Shown: piece after piece, positions 1-8,063 of the stretch
Numbering within the stretch: position 1 is the stretch's first letter
Layout: each line of letters begins with the position of its first letter
Assembly (NCBI GenBank): GCA_031253985.1
Contig: JAIRVH010000206.1
Coordinates: 1 to 40,078, forward strand
DNA from: Sphingobacterium sp.
GTDB lineage: Bacteria; Bacteroidota; Bacteroidia; Sphingobacteriales; Sphingobacteriaceae
Reading direction: 5' to 3'
Length of the DNA: 40,078 bases
The notes under the pieces: model-generated
Databases searched by the model: none
The model's input: only the letters and a program-made list of their open reading frames with translations
Told to the model about the DNA's origin: nothing
Program-made: the position numbers and the translations under genes

Positions 1-4
1 CCAT

Positions 5-40
5 AAAAAAGAGAAGCCCGTTACTTTGGGAGTAACGAGC
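5..40 (-). terminator. Rho-independent terminator downstream of nuoD
   Basis: On the minus strand a 10-bp stem (arms 31-40 and 16-25, one G-U pair, loop 26-30) is followed by a U-rich run at 5-15. It lies about 155 bp past the nuoD stop and probably ends the pdxH-nuoC-nuoD transcript. The plus-strand orientation has a poorer U tract. Confidence 0.65.
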
Positions 41-195
41 TTTCATTAACCAATTATAAACTTAAATTATGAGACTGCAAATATGATGAAAATTGCTTTC
101 ATTTACAAATTTATTTGCGTTTTTCTGCAACATTTTGAATACAATCCCTATTTCATTTTGCTAAATCGTTAATAAAACATGCACACTACCGCACG

Positions 196-1392
196 CTAGC
201 GATCCACCTCCCCTAAAACGATATCAATAGATCCAAGGATCGCAATTAAATCTGCAATCAACACACCTTTTCCGAGTTCTGAAATCACCGAAAGGTTATT
301 AAAACTTGGTCCCCTTGACTTTACACGCAATGGAATATCTGATTTATCTTTTGTGACAAAATAAAACCCTAATTCACCTTTCGGGTTTTCAGCACGGACA
401 TAGTAATCCTGAGCCTTCAAATTCACTTTCTTCGGAACCAGAGCCCTCGGATCAAATTCAGCTGTACGCTTAAAGTCTTTCTGCAATCGTTCAAGGCATT
501 GCTCAACAATGCGAACAGATTGCTTGACCTCATCTACCCTAACTTTATAACGGTCCCAGCAATCACCGACTGTCCCCATTTCACCTTTTCCCACAGGTAT
601 CTCAAAATCAATTTCTGGGTAAACAGAATAGCCATCTATTCGTCTCAAATCCCATTTTATCCCCGAAGCCCGAAGCATTGGCCCCGATACACCATAATTT
701 ATGGCTACATCAGCAGGAAGTACCCCTATTTTAGCTGTCCGGGAAATAAATATCTGATTCTGTGTCAATATCTCATCCAGTTCGACCAATTTAGGCTTGA
801 AATACGCTATAAATTCCGTACAGCGCTCTTCAAAGCCTACAGGTAAATCATAAAATAAACCTCCTACCCAAATATAGTTGTACAACATCCTCGAACCAGA
901 CGCCCATTCCAACATATTCATAATATGCTCACGGTCTCGGAAACACCAGAGAAATGGTGTTGTTGCACCAATATCGATCCCATATGTCCCAATAGCAATC
1001 AGGTGGGATGCAATTCGGTTGAGTTCACAGACCAGCACGCGGATGTATTCTATTCTTTTCGGTATTTTACTGTCGAGGCCAAGCATGCGTTCGACCCCCA
1101 TCACGAAAGCATGACTATTGTTCATTGAGGCTAGGTAATCCAGACGATCAGTAAAAGGAATTGTCTTTGCGTAATTTAACGATTCCGCATGTTTGTCAAA
1201 ACAACGGTGCAGATAACCCAGATGTGGAACAACCTCCTTCACGATCTCTCCGTCTGTAATCAGCTGCAGTCGGAGCACGCCATGCGTCGAGGGATGCTGA
1301 GGCCCCATATTCAACACCATTTCCTGATTGGATATCTCCGTAAGGTGTCTTTCATAGCGCATTAATGCCTCTTTATATTTTGGATTCGCCAT
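196..1392 (-). CDS. nuoD: NADH-quinone oxidoreductase subunit D (NuoD, 49 kDa)
   Basis: NuoD is the 49-kDa subunit of the peripheral arm of respiratory complex I and helps form the quinone-binding cavity beside the N2 cluster carried by NuoB. The protein is about 398 aa, the usual length. It has the family hallmark GPQHPSTHGVLRL near residue 30 and the invariant C-terminal LGEVDR ending. An in-frame TTG exists at 1401, overlapping the nuoC stop, but the ATG at 1392 (MANPKYKEAL) is the more likely start, 5 bp after the nuoC stop. It follows nuoC and pdxH in one leftward group. No nuoE-N genes appear before the terminator at the window edge, so this is probably a detached nuoCD piece of the complex I gene set. 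The identification is firm. Confidence 0.96.
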   Translation of the reverse strand: MANPKYKEALMRYERHLTEISNQEMVLNMGPQHPSTHGVLRLQLITDGEIVKEVVPHLGYLHRCFDKHAESLNYAKTIPFTDRLDYLASMNNSHAFVMGVERMLGLDSKIPKRIEYIRVLVCELNRIASHLIAIGTYGIDIGATTPFLWCFRDREHIMNMLEWASGSRMLYNYIWVGGLFYDLPVGFEERCTEFIAYFKPKLVELDEILTQNQIFISRTAKIGVLPADVAINYGVSGPMLRASGIKWDLRRIDGYSVYPEIDFEIPVGKGEMGTVGDCWDRYKVRVDEVKQSVRIVEQCLERLQKDFKRTAEFDPRALVPKKVNLKAQDYYVRAENPKGELGFYFVTKDKSDIPLRVKSRGPSFNNLSVISELGKGVLIADLIAILGSIDIVLGEVDR

Positions 1393-1397
1393 TTCTA

Positions 1398-1886
1398 TCA
1401 ATTAATATGGATGCCATGATATTTTTCTGCCTCTTCATAGTCCTTCCGCAAAGGATAACCTTCCCAATCGTCAGGTAACAAAATCCTTCTAAGGTCCGGA
1501 TGGCCCTCAAAATAAATCCCCATCAGGTCAAATGCTTCGCGCTCATGCCAGTCCGCCGTACGCCACACCGAAGTAAGCGAAGGAATCTCTGGTAATTCAT
1601 CCAGCGAACGATTACCAGACAGCTCAACTTTTAAGACTAATCCGTGTTGATAGGGTAAAGAATTTAGGTGGTAGACAATAACAAAATGCGTTTGGTAATC
1701 CACCGCAGTAAGGTTGCTTAAAAAATCAAAGTATAGGCCCTCTGTATCTCTCAGGAATAAACAGACGGCTATTATATCGGCCTTATCAATAAATAATGCA
1801 GGCTGCAGCCCATTGCGATCTTCTTTAAGAATAATTTGATTTCCAAATTTGGAAGCAAGCGTCGATTTAATTTCGTCAAATGTCAT
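1398..1886 (-). CDS. nuoC: NADH-quinone oxidoreductase subunit C (NuoC, 30 kDa)
   Basis: NuoC is the 30-kDa hydrophilic subunit of complex I that packs against NuoD in the peripheral arm. The 162-aa protein has the family signature near its C-terminus: REAFDLMGIYFEGHPDLRR followed by an ILLPDDWEGYPLRKDY block at about residues 135-151. It is a free subunit, not the NuoCD fusion of enterobacteria. The ATG lies 2 bp downstream of the pdxH stop, and the gene ends just before nuoD, so the three genes are almost certainly co-transcribed. The usual upstream partners nuoA and nuoB are absent and pdxH takes their place. Confidence 0.95.
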   Translation of the reverse strand: MTFDEIKSTLASKFGNQIILKEDRNGLQPALFIDKADIIAVCLFLRDTEGLYFDFLSNLTAVDYQTHFVIVYHLNSLPYQHGLVLKVELSGNRSLDELPEIPSLTSVWRTADWHEREAFDLMGIYFEGHPDLRRILLPDDWEGYPLRKDYEEAEKYHGIHIN

Positions 1887-1888
1887 AT

Positions 1889-2542
1889 TTATGGAGCTAT
1901 ACGAGTAATCTTCCAGGAATCAGACACTTTTTTATAAACGATACGATCATGCAGCCGACTCGCACGGCCCTGCCAAAACTCGAAATAAATCGGTTTCAGT
2001 AGATAACCGCCCCAATGTGATGGTCTAGGTACAGCGTCGATTCCATTATATTGGTTTTCGAGTTCTTCCACCCTTTTTTCCAAAAAACTGCGGTTTGGAA
2101 TTTCGTGGCTCTGCGGGGAGGCCAGCGCACCGATACGGCTCGCTTTAGGTCGCGATTGGAAATATTCATCCGAATCAGCTCCGCTCACAAATTCAATAAC
2201 GCCTTCAATCCGGACCTGCCGCTGCAATTCAGGCCAAAAAAACAACAGTGCAGCATGCGGATTAGCTTTCATCTCTTCTCCTTTACGGCTCTCATAATTT
2301 GTAAAAAAGACTAAACCTTCTGATACAATATCCTTCAATAAAACAACTCTTGAGGATGGCAAATGATGGGAAGATACGGTTGAAAGCACCATGGCATTGG
2401 GTTCGATCACCTCGCTGTGAATAGCTGCATCGAACCATTTTTTAAACTGGTGGACTGGATCACGATCCACATCCGATTCAGATAGGCTACCTAATACGTA
2501 ATCCTGTCTGATTGCTGCAATATCTTTATGTTGAATGGACAT
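1889..2542 (-). CDS. pdxH: Pyridoxamine 5'-phosphate oxidase
   Basis: PdxH is an FMN enzyme that oxidises pyridoxine or pyridoxamine 5'-phosphate to pyridoxal 5'-phosphate, the last step of B6 synthesis and salvage. The 217-aa length is typical. Visible FMN and substrate-binding blocks are RVVLLKD (about residues 65-71), NYESRKG (about 82-88) and SRIGALASPQS (about 135-145). The C-terminal family signature EFWQGRASRLHDR is followed by a terminal RIAP, as in E. coli PdxH. It is the first gene of the leftward pdxH-nuoC-nuoD group and is divergent from the YqgE gene. The metabolic link between PLP synthesis and complex I is not obvious, so the grouping may simply be genomic. Confidence 0.96.
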   Translation of the reverse strand: MSIQHKDIAAIRQDYVLGSLSESDVDRDPVHQFKKWFDAAIHSEVIEPNAMVLSTVSSHHLPSSRVVLLKDIVSEGLVFFTNYESRKGEEMKANPHAALLFFWPELQRQVRIEGVIEFVSGADSDEYFQSRPKASRIGALASPQSHEIPNRSFLEKRVEELENQYNGIDAVPRPSHWGGYLLKPIYFEFWQGRASRLHDRIVYKKVSDSWKITRIAP

Positions 2543-2564
2543 AGAAACCTATTTTTATATCCTA

Positions 2565-2572
2565 CAAACTTA
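2565..2572 (-). promoter_or_regulatory. Candidate -7 box for pdxH-nuoCD
   Basis: On the minus strand this reads TAAGTTTG, a full match to the Bacteroidota -7 consensus TAnnTTTG, 22 bp upstream of the pdxH ATG. No convincing TTTG -33 element is seen at the expected distance, so the call is tentative. Confidence 0.4.
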
Positions 2573-2695
2573 CTAAAATCATTGCTTTTTCTCTATAAAG
2601 TTAGTAGAAATTGACAAAATCCGAATTTTGGCACAAATCTCGCATAGATTAAATAAAAAAGATTAAATTCAATAAATAATTAAAATTCGCGCTAT

Positions 2696-3259
2696 ATGTT
2701 TACCGAACTAGACCCACAAAAAGGAAGCCTATTGATTTCCGAGCCGTTTATGCTAGACCCCAGATTCCTTAGATCCGTGATATTGTTATGTGAATACAAT
2801 ACAGAAGGCTCCCTCGGATTTGTTCTAAATAATCAAACCAATGTTCGTATAGGCCAATTGCTGGAATCTATACCAGATTGCAACTTCCCCATCTACGTCG
2901 GCGGTCCAGTAGCTCAGGAAAGCCTTTTTTTTGTACATAGCCGTTTTGATTTACTGCTAAGTGGCGAAGAAGTGGCCCCAGGAATCTATTTTGGAGGGGA
3001 TGAAGATAGACTTATTGAAGCCATTCAAACGGATAGCATACAAGCTGACGAATTAAAATTCTTTATCGGGTACTCCGGCTGGTCTGCTGGTCAACTGGAC
3101 GGCGAGATCAAAGAAAATAGCTGGGCTGTACAGAACAAATACCATCATCAGCTCATTTTTGAAGGTAACGGTGAATTGTTGTGGAAGGATGCCATTATTG
3201 GACTCGGCCCCAAATATGCACATGTCGCCAACTTTCCACAGAGCCCGGGCCTAAATTAG
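2696..3259 (+). CDS. YqgE/AlgH family protein (DUF179)
   Basis: This 187-aa cytoplasmic protein belongs to the YqgE/AlgH family. The founding member AlgH was linked genetically to alginate regulation in Pseudomonas, but the biochemical role of the family is still unclear. The family pattern is evident: an N-terminal GSLLISEPFMLDPRFLRSVI block (about residues 10-29), GSLGFVLNNQT (about 39-49), GGPVAQESLFFVHS (about 69-82) and GYSGWSAGQLDGEI (about 123-136). It has no signal peptide or membrane segment. It is divergent from pdxH and is followed by htpG on the same strand after about 170 bp, so the two may or may not share a transcript. Confidence 0.93.
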   Translation: MFTELDPQKGSLLISEPFMLDPRFLRSVILLCEYNTEGSLGFVLNNQTNVRIGQLLESIPDCNFPIYVGGPVAQESLFFVHSRFDLLLSGEEVAPGIYFGGDEDRLIEAIQTDSIQADELKFFIGYSGWSAGQLDGEIKENSWAVQNKYHHQLIFEGNGELLWKDAIIGLGPKYAHVANFPQSPGLN

Positions 3260-3430
3260 CCGAAGGTAATTTCTCTCGCTGACAGTTTACTTTCAGATCC
3301 AATAGACTCGACGCATGGACTTATGACAAAATGGGACGTTTCCTGCCATCATGTCCTATTAAAACCGATTTGGAACACAGATTGTATGTTTCTAACAAAT
3401 CATAAAATTAAAAATAGCAACATACAAATT

Positions 3431-5320
3431 ATGAATCCAGAAAAAGGTAGTATTTCAATTCACACGGAGAACATATTTCCCGTAATCAAAAAGTTCTTAT
3501 ATTCTGATAATGAAATTTTCTTGCGTGAACTGGTATCTAATGCAGTTGATGCTTCTCAAAAAATCAAACGCCTAGCTTCTTTGGGTCAATACCAAGGTGA
3601 AACAGGTGAATTGATTGTAGACGTAAAATTTGATGAAGCTGCCAAAACCATCACTATTTCGGACAATGGTATTGGTATGACAGCAGATGAAATAAAAAAA
3701 TACATCAACCAGATCGCTTTCTCAGGAGCAACAGAGTTCATGGAAAAATTCAAAGAGGCAAATGATGCAAATGAAATCATTGGTCGTTTTGGTTTAGGCT
3801 TCTATTCCGCCTTTATGGTAGCCGATACGGTAGAAATCCAATCTTTATCCTATCAGGATGGAGCAGAGCCGGCTCATTGGACTTGCGATGGTAGTACATC
3901 TTACGAAATTTCTACAGGAACAAGAACCACACGTGGTACTGATGTCATTTTACATATTAACGAAGAATCAACTGAATTTTTAAGCCAGGCACGTCTGCAG
4001 GACATTTTAGATAAGTATGCTAAATTTCTTCCTATCTCAATCCGTTTTGGCACCAAAACAAATTCGGAACCGGATGGTGAAGACGAAGAAGGAAAGCCAA
4101 AATACAAATCTGTAGAGGTAGACAATATCATCAATAATACCAATCCTGCCTGGACAAAATCTCCGTCCGAACTAAAAGACGAAGATTATCTGGCCTTCTA
4201 CCGCGAGCTGTATCCGTATTCAATGGATGAACCATTGTTTTGGATTCACCTCAACGTAGATTATCCATTCAACCTGACCGGTATTCTCTACTTCCCGAAA
4301 GTTAAAAATGAACTGGAGATCCAGCGCAACAAAATTAAGCTGTATTCCAGACAAGTATTTATCACAGACGAAGTGAAAGATATTGTTCCAGAATTCTTGA
4401 TGTTACTTCATGGGGTAATCGATTCACCAGACATTCCATTGAACGTCTCCCGTTCCTTTTTGCAGGCAGACAGCAACGTTAAGAAAATCAATAGTTATAT
4501 CACCAAAAAGGTGGCTGACAAATTGAACGAGATATTTAAGACTGACCGCAAAGGCTTTGAAGAAAAATGGACAGATATCGGTTTATTTATCAAATATGGT
4601 ATGCTAAGCGATGAGAAATTTGCAGAAAAAGCAAATGACTTCTGTTTGGTAAAAAACACGAACAACCAAAGTTTCACCATCAAAGAATATTACGAAAAGG
4701 TTAAAGATATCCAGGTAGATAAAGACGGCAACATTGTCTACTTATATACACATGATGCTGCTCAACAAGATGGCTTTATCCAAACTGCATTAAACAAAGG
4801 CTATGATGTTTTGATGCTTGATGGGCCACTGGATACGCACTTTGCTGCTTATTTGGAGCAAAAGGGCGGCGAAAAGGTTCAATTGAAACGTGTGGATGCT
4901 GACGTCATCGATAAATTGATTCAGAAAGACGAAAAAGTCGAGCTTGCCCTTTCCGAAGAAGAATCCAAAAAAGCGCTTGAGGTTTTCGAAAAAGCAATTT
5001 CACGCCAAGATATGAAAGTTGAAGTTGACGCCTTAAATGAAGGTGATCTGCCCGTATCCGTAACAATTGATGAATTCATGCGCCGAATGAAAGATATGGC
5101 CAAGACAGGTGGTGGTATGAATTTCTATGGTTCATTGCCCGACAATTATAAGGTAAGTGTCAACGGTAACCATCCGCTGATCAAAAGGATTTTATCAGCA
5201 TCGGACGAAGAGGGCTCAAAACTAGCAAAACAGGCTTTTGATTTAGCACTCTTATCCAGGGGTTTATTATCTGGAGCTGATCTAACATCTTTTGTGAAGA
5301 GAAGTGTAGAAATGATCTAA
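3431..5320 (+). CDS. htpG: Molecular chaperone HtpG (bacterial Hsp90)
   Basis: HtpG is a homodimeric ATP-dependent cytosolic chaperone. The N-terminal GHKL ATPase domain is clear: LRELVSNAVDAS (about residues 30-41), SDNGIGMT (about 79-86) and GRFGLGFYSAFMVAD (about 118-132). The middle domain includes a typical region around NVSRSFLQ (about 339-346), and a C-terminal dimerisation domain follows. The open frame extends upstream to 3323, but the added residues are unlike Hsp90. The ATG at 3431 gives MNPEKGSISIHTE, the usual family start, and a protein of 629 aa. A strong terminator follows directly, so the gene ends its transcript. No heat-shock-specific promoter could be assigned. Confidence 0.96.
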   Translation: MNPEKGSISIHTENIFPVIKKFLYSDNEIFLRELVSNAVDASQKIKRLASLGQYQGETGELIVDVKFDEAAKTITISDNGIGMTADEIKKYINQIAFSGATEFMEKFKEANDANEIIGRFGLGFYSAFMVADTVEIQSLSYQDGAEPAHWTCDGSTSYEISTGTRTTRGTDVILHINEESTEFLSQARLQDILDKYAKFLPISIRFGTKTNSEPDGEDEEGKPKYKSVEVDNIINNTNPAWTKSPSELKDEDYLAFYRELYPYSMDEPLFWIHLNVDYPFNLTGILYFPKVKNELEIQRNKIKLYSRQVFITDEVKDIVPEFLMLLHGVIDSPDIPLNVSRSFLQADSNVKKINSYITKKVADKLNEIFKTDRKGFEEKWTDIGLFIKYGMLSDEKFAEKANDFCLVKNTNNQSFTIKEYYEKVKDIQVDKDGNIVYLYTHDAAQQDGFIQTALNKGYDVLMLDGPLDTHFAAYLEQKGGEKVQLKRVDADVIDKLIQKDEKVELALSEEESKKALEVFEKAISRQDMKVEVDALNEGDLPVSVTIDEFMRRMKDMAKTGGGMNFYGSLPDNYKVSVNGNHPLIKRILSASDEEGSKLAKQAFDLALLSRGLLSGADLTSFVKRSVEMI

Positions 5321-5336
5321 CAACATTTCCCCTAAT

Positions 5337-5375
5337 AAAAAAGGCGGTTTCTATGATAAGAACCGCCTTTTTTTG
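5337..5375 (+). terminator. Rho-independent terminator of htpG
   Basis: A GC-rich stem (AAGGCGGTT pairing with AACCGCCTT, loop of about 11 nt) begins about 20 bp after the htpG stop and runs directly into seven T residues. The A-rich left flank could also serve leftward transcription, but no leftward gene abuts it. Confidence 0.85.
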
Positions 5376-5521
5376 TTAAAAATTGGAAGTATATGGTAGC
5401 TCTGGGAGTAGCGAATAGCATATCCGCACCTAGATGTACCCGTTTCGATGTTTTTTATTAAAATTTAATAAACTAATCTTCACCTAGTTGGCTTTAAACG
5501 CTGTTTTTTTTCAATCAAATA

Positions 5522-5553
5522 TTTGGAAGGAATCGGGTTTAATCGTACTTTTG
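5522..5553 (+). promoter_or_regulatory. Bacteroidota-type promoter for tRNA-His
   Basis: TTTG at 5522-5525 and TACTTTTG at 5546-5553 are separated by 20 nt. Both elements and the spacing fit the Bacteroidota housekeeping promoter (TTTG, 19-21 nt, TAnnTTTG). The tRNA begins 16 bp downstream. This is the cleanest promoter in the window and supports assigning the organism to this phylum. Confidence 0.75.
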
Positions 5554-5568
5554 TATCATCAAAATCAC

Positions 5569-5643
5569 GGTAGGTATAGCTCAGTTGGTTAGAGCACTAG
5601 ATTGTGGTTCTAGGGGTCGTCGGTTCGAGCCCGATTACTTACC
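5569..5643 (+). tRNA. tRNA-His (anticodon GTG)
   Basis: A full cloverleaf can be drawn. An 8-bp acceptor (GGTAGGTA with TACTTACC, one G-U pair) includes the extra G-1:C73 pair diagnostic of tRNA-His. The D stem is GCTC/GAGC. The anticodon stem CTAGA/TCTAG encloses TTGTGGT, giving anticodon GTG. The T stem is GTCGG/CCGAT with loop TTCGAGC. CCA is not encoded in full, so it must be added after transcription. The gene has its own promoter and terminator and is monocistronic. Confidence 0.97.
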
Positions 5644-5644
5644 C

Positions 5645-5676
5645 AAAAAAGGCAGATCAAATGATCTGCCTTTTTT
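5645..5676 (+). terminator. Terminator of tRNA-His
   Basis: A perfect hairpin (GGCAGATCA with TGATCTGCC, 2-nt loop) is flanked by six A and six T residues and starts 1 bp after the tRNA. Its symmetry would let it act in both directions, and it may also stop readthrough from the leftward GH130 gene. Confidence 0.88.
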
Positions 5677-5764
5677 AATTTGGTAGGTTCCCAGCCAACT
5701 AAATAAACTCTCTTTGACCAGCTACCCGTCATCCAAACAAACTTCAAAGACAACTTCTTCCCTT

Positions 5765-6922
5765 TTACAATCCCGGTACAGGATCCATTAGCCCTGGATG
5801 GCGCGGATCATAAATAGCCACAGCAACTTTAGAGTCCGCACAACCATAATATAAAAACCATTTTTGTTTAAAAAAGACCAATCCTTCGATAAAAACCGTT
5901 CCATCTATGTATTGCCCGCTTTTTTCGAAAGATTCCATGGGGCGCAAAAACGGAACATCCATTCGAGCCAATACGCTTGTTGGATCTCGTGGATCAAATA
6001 AAACCTGCCCAGCTGAATAGGTATTTTTATTAAAACGCATATCCCCTTTCTCGGCATGATTCTTACCATTGTACAGCAATAATATTCCTTTATCAGTCAG
6101 AACTGCGGGGGGACCGCATTCCGTCAAAGCGCTATCAAAATAACCATCCCTTGGCGAAATAAAAGCTTTCAGAGCTCCATTACGATCTGTTACGGGTTCC
6201 CAGTCAATCAAATTATCGGATGTGGCGCCGTAGACACCATGTTCCCCCCAGTATAACCAGTATTTTCCGTTGATTTTAGCAATCACCTGTTTATTGCCTT
6301 TCAATCCGGTTAAAACGGAAGCAGATTTATGCGGTTCATTGACGAGAGCGGGCTTAATTTTCGACTTTTTAAAAATGGGACCATACTTAACCCAGTGCCT
6401 CAGATCAGTGGATATTGCTACACCGAGCCGCGGCACCTTTCGGTTCCATTGGGTATAAAATAACACAAAACGCCCATCCTCAGTCTGTGCTATCCGAGGA
6501 TCTTCCGTCCCGCCGGGCCACTCGTTATCCTGCTGCTCATCGGGCCCCGGATAGAATACCGGTGTTTTGAGCCGTTCAAAATGAATACCATCCGCACTAG
6601 CCGCTAAGCCCAGGCGGGAGGTCCGATGGCCAATAGCCTTCCCTGTCCGGTCTTCCGCACGATATATGACAAAGACACTATCTCCCTTCACCACTGCCGC
6701 AGGATTAAAGGTGTCATTGTTCTCCCATCGGATCTCCTTCTTTAACATTGGATCATAAAATACCGAACTTGTATCAGGCTCAATAATTGGATTGACTCCT
6801 TTGGGTCGCTCAAAGCCACCCAATACCCATTGTCCATTCTTAAGCTGTGCGCCATGCTGTACCTTACAGCCACTCAAAAAGACGCACAGAATAAAACATG
6901 CAATTTTTACGATAGTATTCAT
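5765..6922 (-). CDS. GH130 family beta-mannoside hydrolase/phosphorylase, lipoprotein
   Basis: This is a 385-aa secreted lipoprotein. The N-terminal hydrophobic segment ends in LSGC, with the lipid-modified Cys at residue 19. The mature part looks like a five-bladed beta-propeller of glycoside family 130: IRWENNDTFNPAAV (about residues 65-78), YRAED, and GGTEDPR (about 136-142), the segment that carries the family's conserved acidic residue. GH130 contains phosphorylases acting on beta-1,4-mannosides and hydrolases acting on beta-1,2-mannosides. Export as a lipoprotein favours a hydrolase, because periplasmic phosphorolysis would waste the sugar phosphate, but this is inference. It is divergent from a DeoR-type regulator that may control it. 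Family assignment is good; exact substrate is unknown. Confidence 0.85.
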   Translation of the reverse strand: MNTIVKIACFILCVFLSGCKVQHGAQLKNGQWVLGGFERPKGVNPIIEPDTSSVFYDPMLKKEIRWENNDTFNPAAVVKGDSVFVIYRAEDRTGKAIGHRTSRLGLAASADGIHFERLKTPVFYPGPDEQQDNEWPGGTEDPRIAQTEDGRFVLFYTQWNRKVPRLGVAISTDLRHWVKYGPIFKKSKIKPALVNEPHKSASVLTGLKGNKQVIAKINGKYWLYWGEHGVYGATSDNLIDWEPVTDRNGALKAFISPRDGYFDSALTECGPPAVLTDKGILLLYNGKNHAEKGDMRFNKNTYSAGQVLFDPRDPTSVLARMDVPFLRPMESFEKSGQYIDGTVFIEGLVFFKQKWFLYYGCADSKVAVAIYDPRHPGLMDPVPGL

Positions 6923-7226
6923 ATTTTAATTGATTTCCGATGCTTTACCTGTAGCATTAAACGACAGCCTGTAAAAACGAAATTATAAATTGGTTACAAC
7001 TGAATAACGAACGAAACTATTACCGATCATTCACAAATATAATGCTAATAAAAAAAATAAGTACGGAAAAAACAAGTTCATCAAAAATGGGATTGAGTAC
7101 GATCCTCCAGAAACAAATAAGTTAATTTCACAGTAAGCAGCAGCCCACACTGCAATATATTGCAACTTTTCAACAAATATAGATCATAATATTGCAACAT
7201 TTAGCATAAATCCATATATTTATAGC
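6923..7226. other. Divergent intergenic region, GH130 / DeoR regulator
   Basis: This 304-bp AT-rich stretch separates the leftward GH130 gene from the rightward DeoR-family gene. Apart from the palindrome and half-site listed separately near 7151-7198, no ORF, RNA gene or convincing promoter pair was found. The promoters for both genes must lie here. Confidence 0.6.
7151..7198. promoter_or_regulatory. Candidate DeoR-family operator (palindrome plus repeat half-site)
   Basis: TGCAATATATTGCA at 7151-7164 is a perfect 14-bp palindrome. The sequence ATATTGCAAC occurs at 7157-7166 and again at 7189-7198, a 32-bp offset or about three helical turns. Both lie within 80 bp upstream of the DeoR-family ATG at 7227. 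Such placement suits autoregulation and control of the divergent GH130 gene. Binding itself is inferred. Confidence 0.55.
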
Positions 7227-7979
7227 ATGATCTCAAAAGAAGAACGTCACGATTTCATATTAATTAAAATCCAAAAGGAAAGAAAATTAGCGATGATGGA
7301 CTTAGCTACCGAGCTTGGTGTTTCCGAACATACTGTACGACGTGATCTCAAAGAGTTATCTGATGCCGGCTTACTTCGGGCTATTCGGGGCGGTGCCACG
7401 CTACGGTCAAACATTCCATTCAATATAGACGACCGAAATCATCTTGATGTTAGGGAAAAACAATCCATAGCAGAAAAATCAATCACGCTCCTAAAAGATC
7501 ATCAGGTCGTCTTTTTCGATGGGGGCACAACAACACAGGCAATTGCCGGAACTATTCCAGATAGCCTAAATCTTACTGTTGTGACACATAGTCTCCCGAT
7601 AGCCAATATGCTTGCAAGCCTCCCAAACATCAGCTTGATTTTTGCGGGTGGCGCTTTCTGCAAATCATCTCTTACGATGCAGGGACAACAAACTATTTCT
7701 ACCTATGAAGAAATATACGCAGATATCAGCTTCATAGGCGTGTGCGCCATGGACCTGTACCGCGGACTTACGGCAAGAACTCTCGAGGAAACAGCTATCA
7801 AAAGAGTACTCTGTAAAAATTCTATGAGCGTTGTTGCTGCCGCAACAAGTAATAAGCTCGATACCCTCGCACCTTTCCTAACGTGCCCCGTATCTGATAT
7901 CAGTTATTTAATTACAGAAAAGGATCCTTCGGATCGTATTTTGCAGCCTTATGCCGCACAAGGCATTGCAGTTTTATAA
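7227..7979 (+). CDS. DeoR/GlpR-family transcriptional regulator
   Basis: This is a 250-aa DNA-binding regulator of sugar metabolism. An N-terminal winged helix-turn-helix covers about residues 5-57, with the DeoR signature LGVSEHTVRRDLKELSDAG (about 30-48) and then RAIRGGAT. The C-terminal DeoRC effector domain (about 75-230) has VFFDGGTTT and the IFAGGAF segment. Family members usually repress and are released by a sugar phosphate. The divergent GH130 glycosidase, the downstream oxidoreductase and the palindromic sites just upstream suggest local control of saccharide use. The effector cannot be named from sequence. Confidence 0.93.
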   Translation: MISKEERHDFILIKIQKERKLAMMDLATELGVSEHTVRRDLKELSDAGLLRAIRGGATLRSNIPFNIDDRNHLDVREKQSIAEKSITLLKDHQVVFFDGGTTTQAIAGTIPDSLNLTVVTHSLPIANMLASLPNISLIFAGGAFCKSSLTMQGQQTISTYEEIYADISFIGVCAMDLYRGLTARTLEETAIKRVLCKNSMSVVAAATSNKLDTLAPFLTCPVSDISYLITEKDPSDRILQPYAAQGIAVL

Positions 7980-8063
7980 ATTTATCATTTATGAATAATC
8001 TCAAAGAGGAAGCTGCCAAAGCTGCTCTATTAACAAGACAGATCTAACATATTTTAAATCACC

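Noticed and set aside
499..1128. Rightward ORFs opposite nuoD
   Set aside because: They are antisense shadows of a well-supported gene, as are the other unreported frames opposite htpG, copA, dnaE-like, patatin and the metal efflux genes.
3323..3430. Upstream extension of htpG
   Set aside because: The 36 added residues are unlike any Hsp90 N-terminus; MNPEKGSISIHTE at 3431 is the family start.
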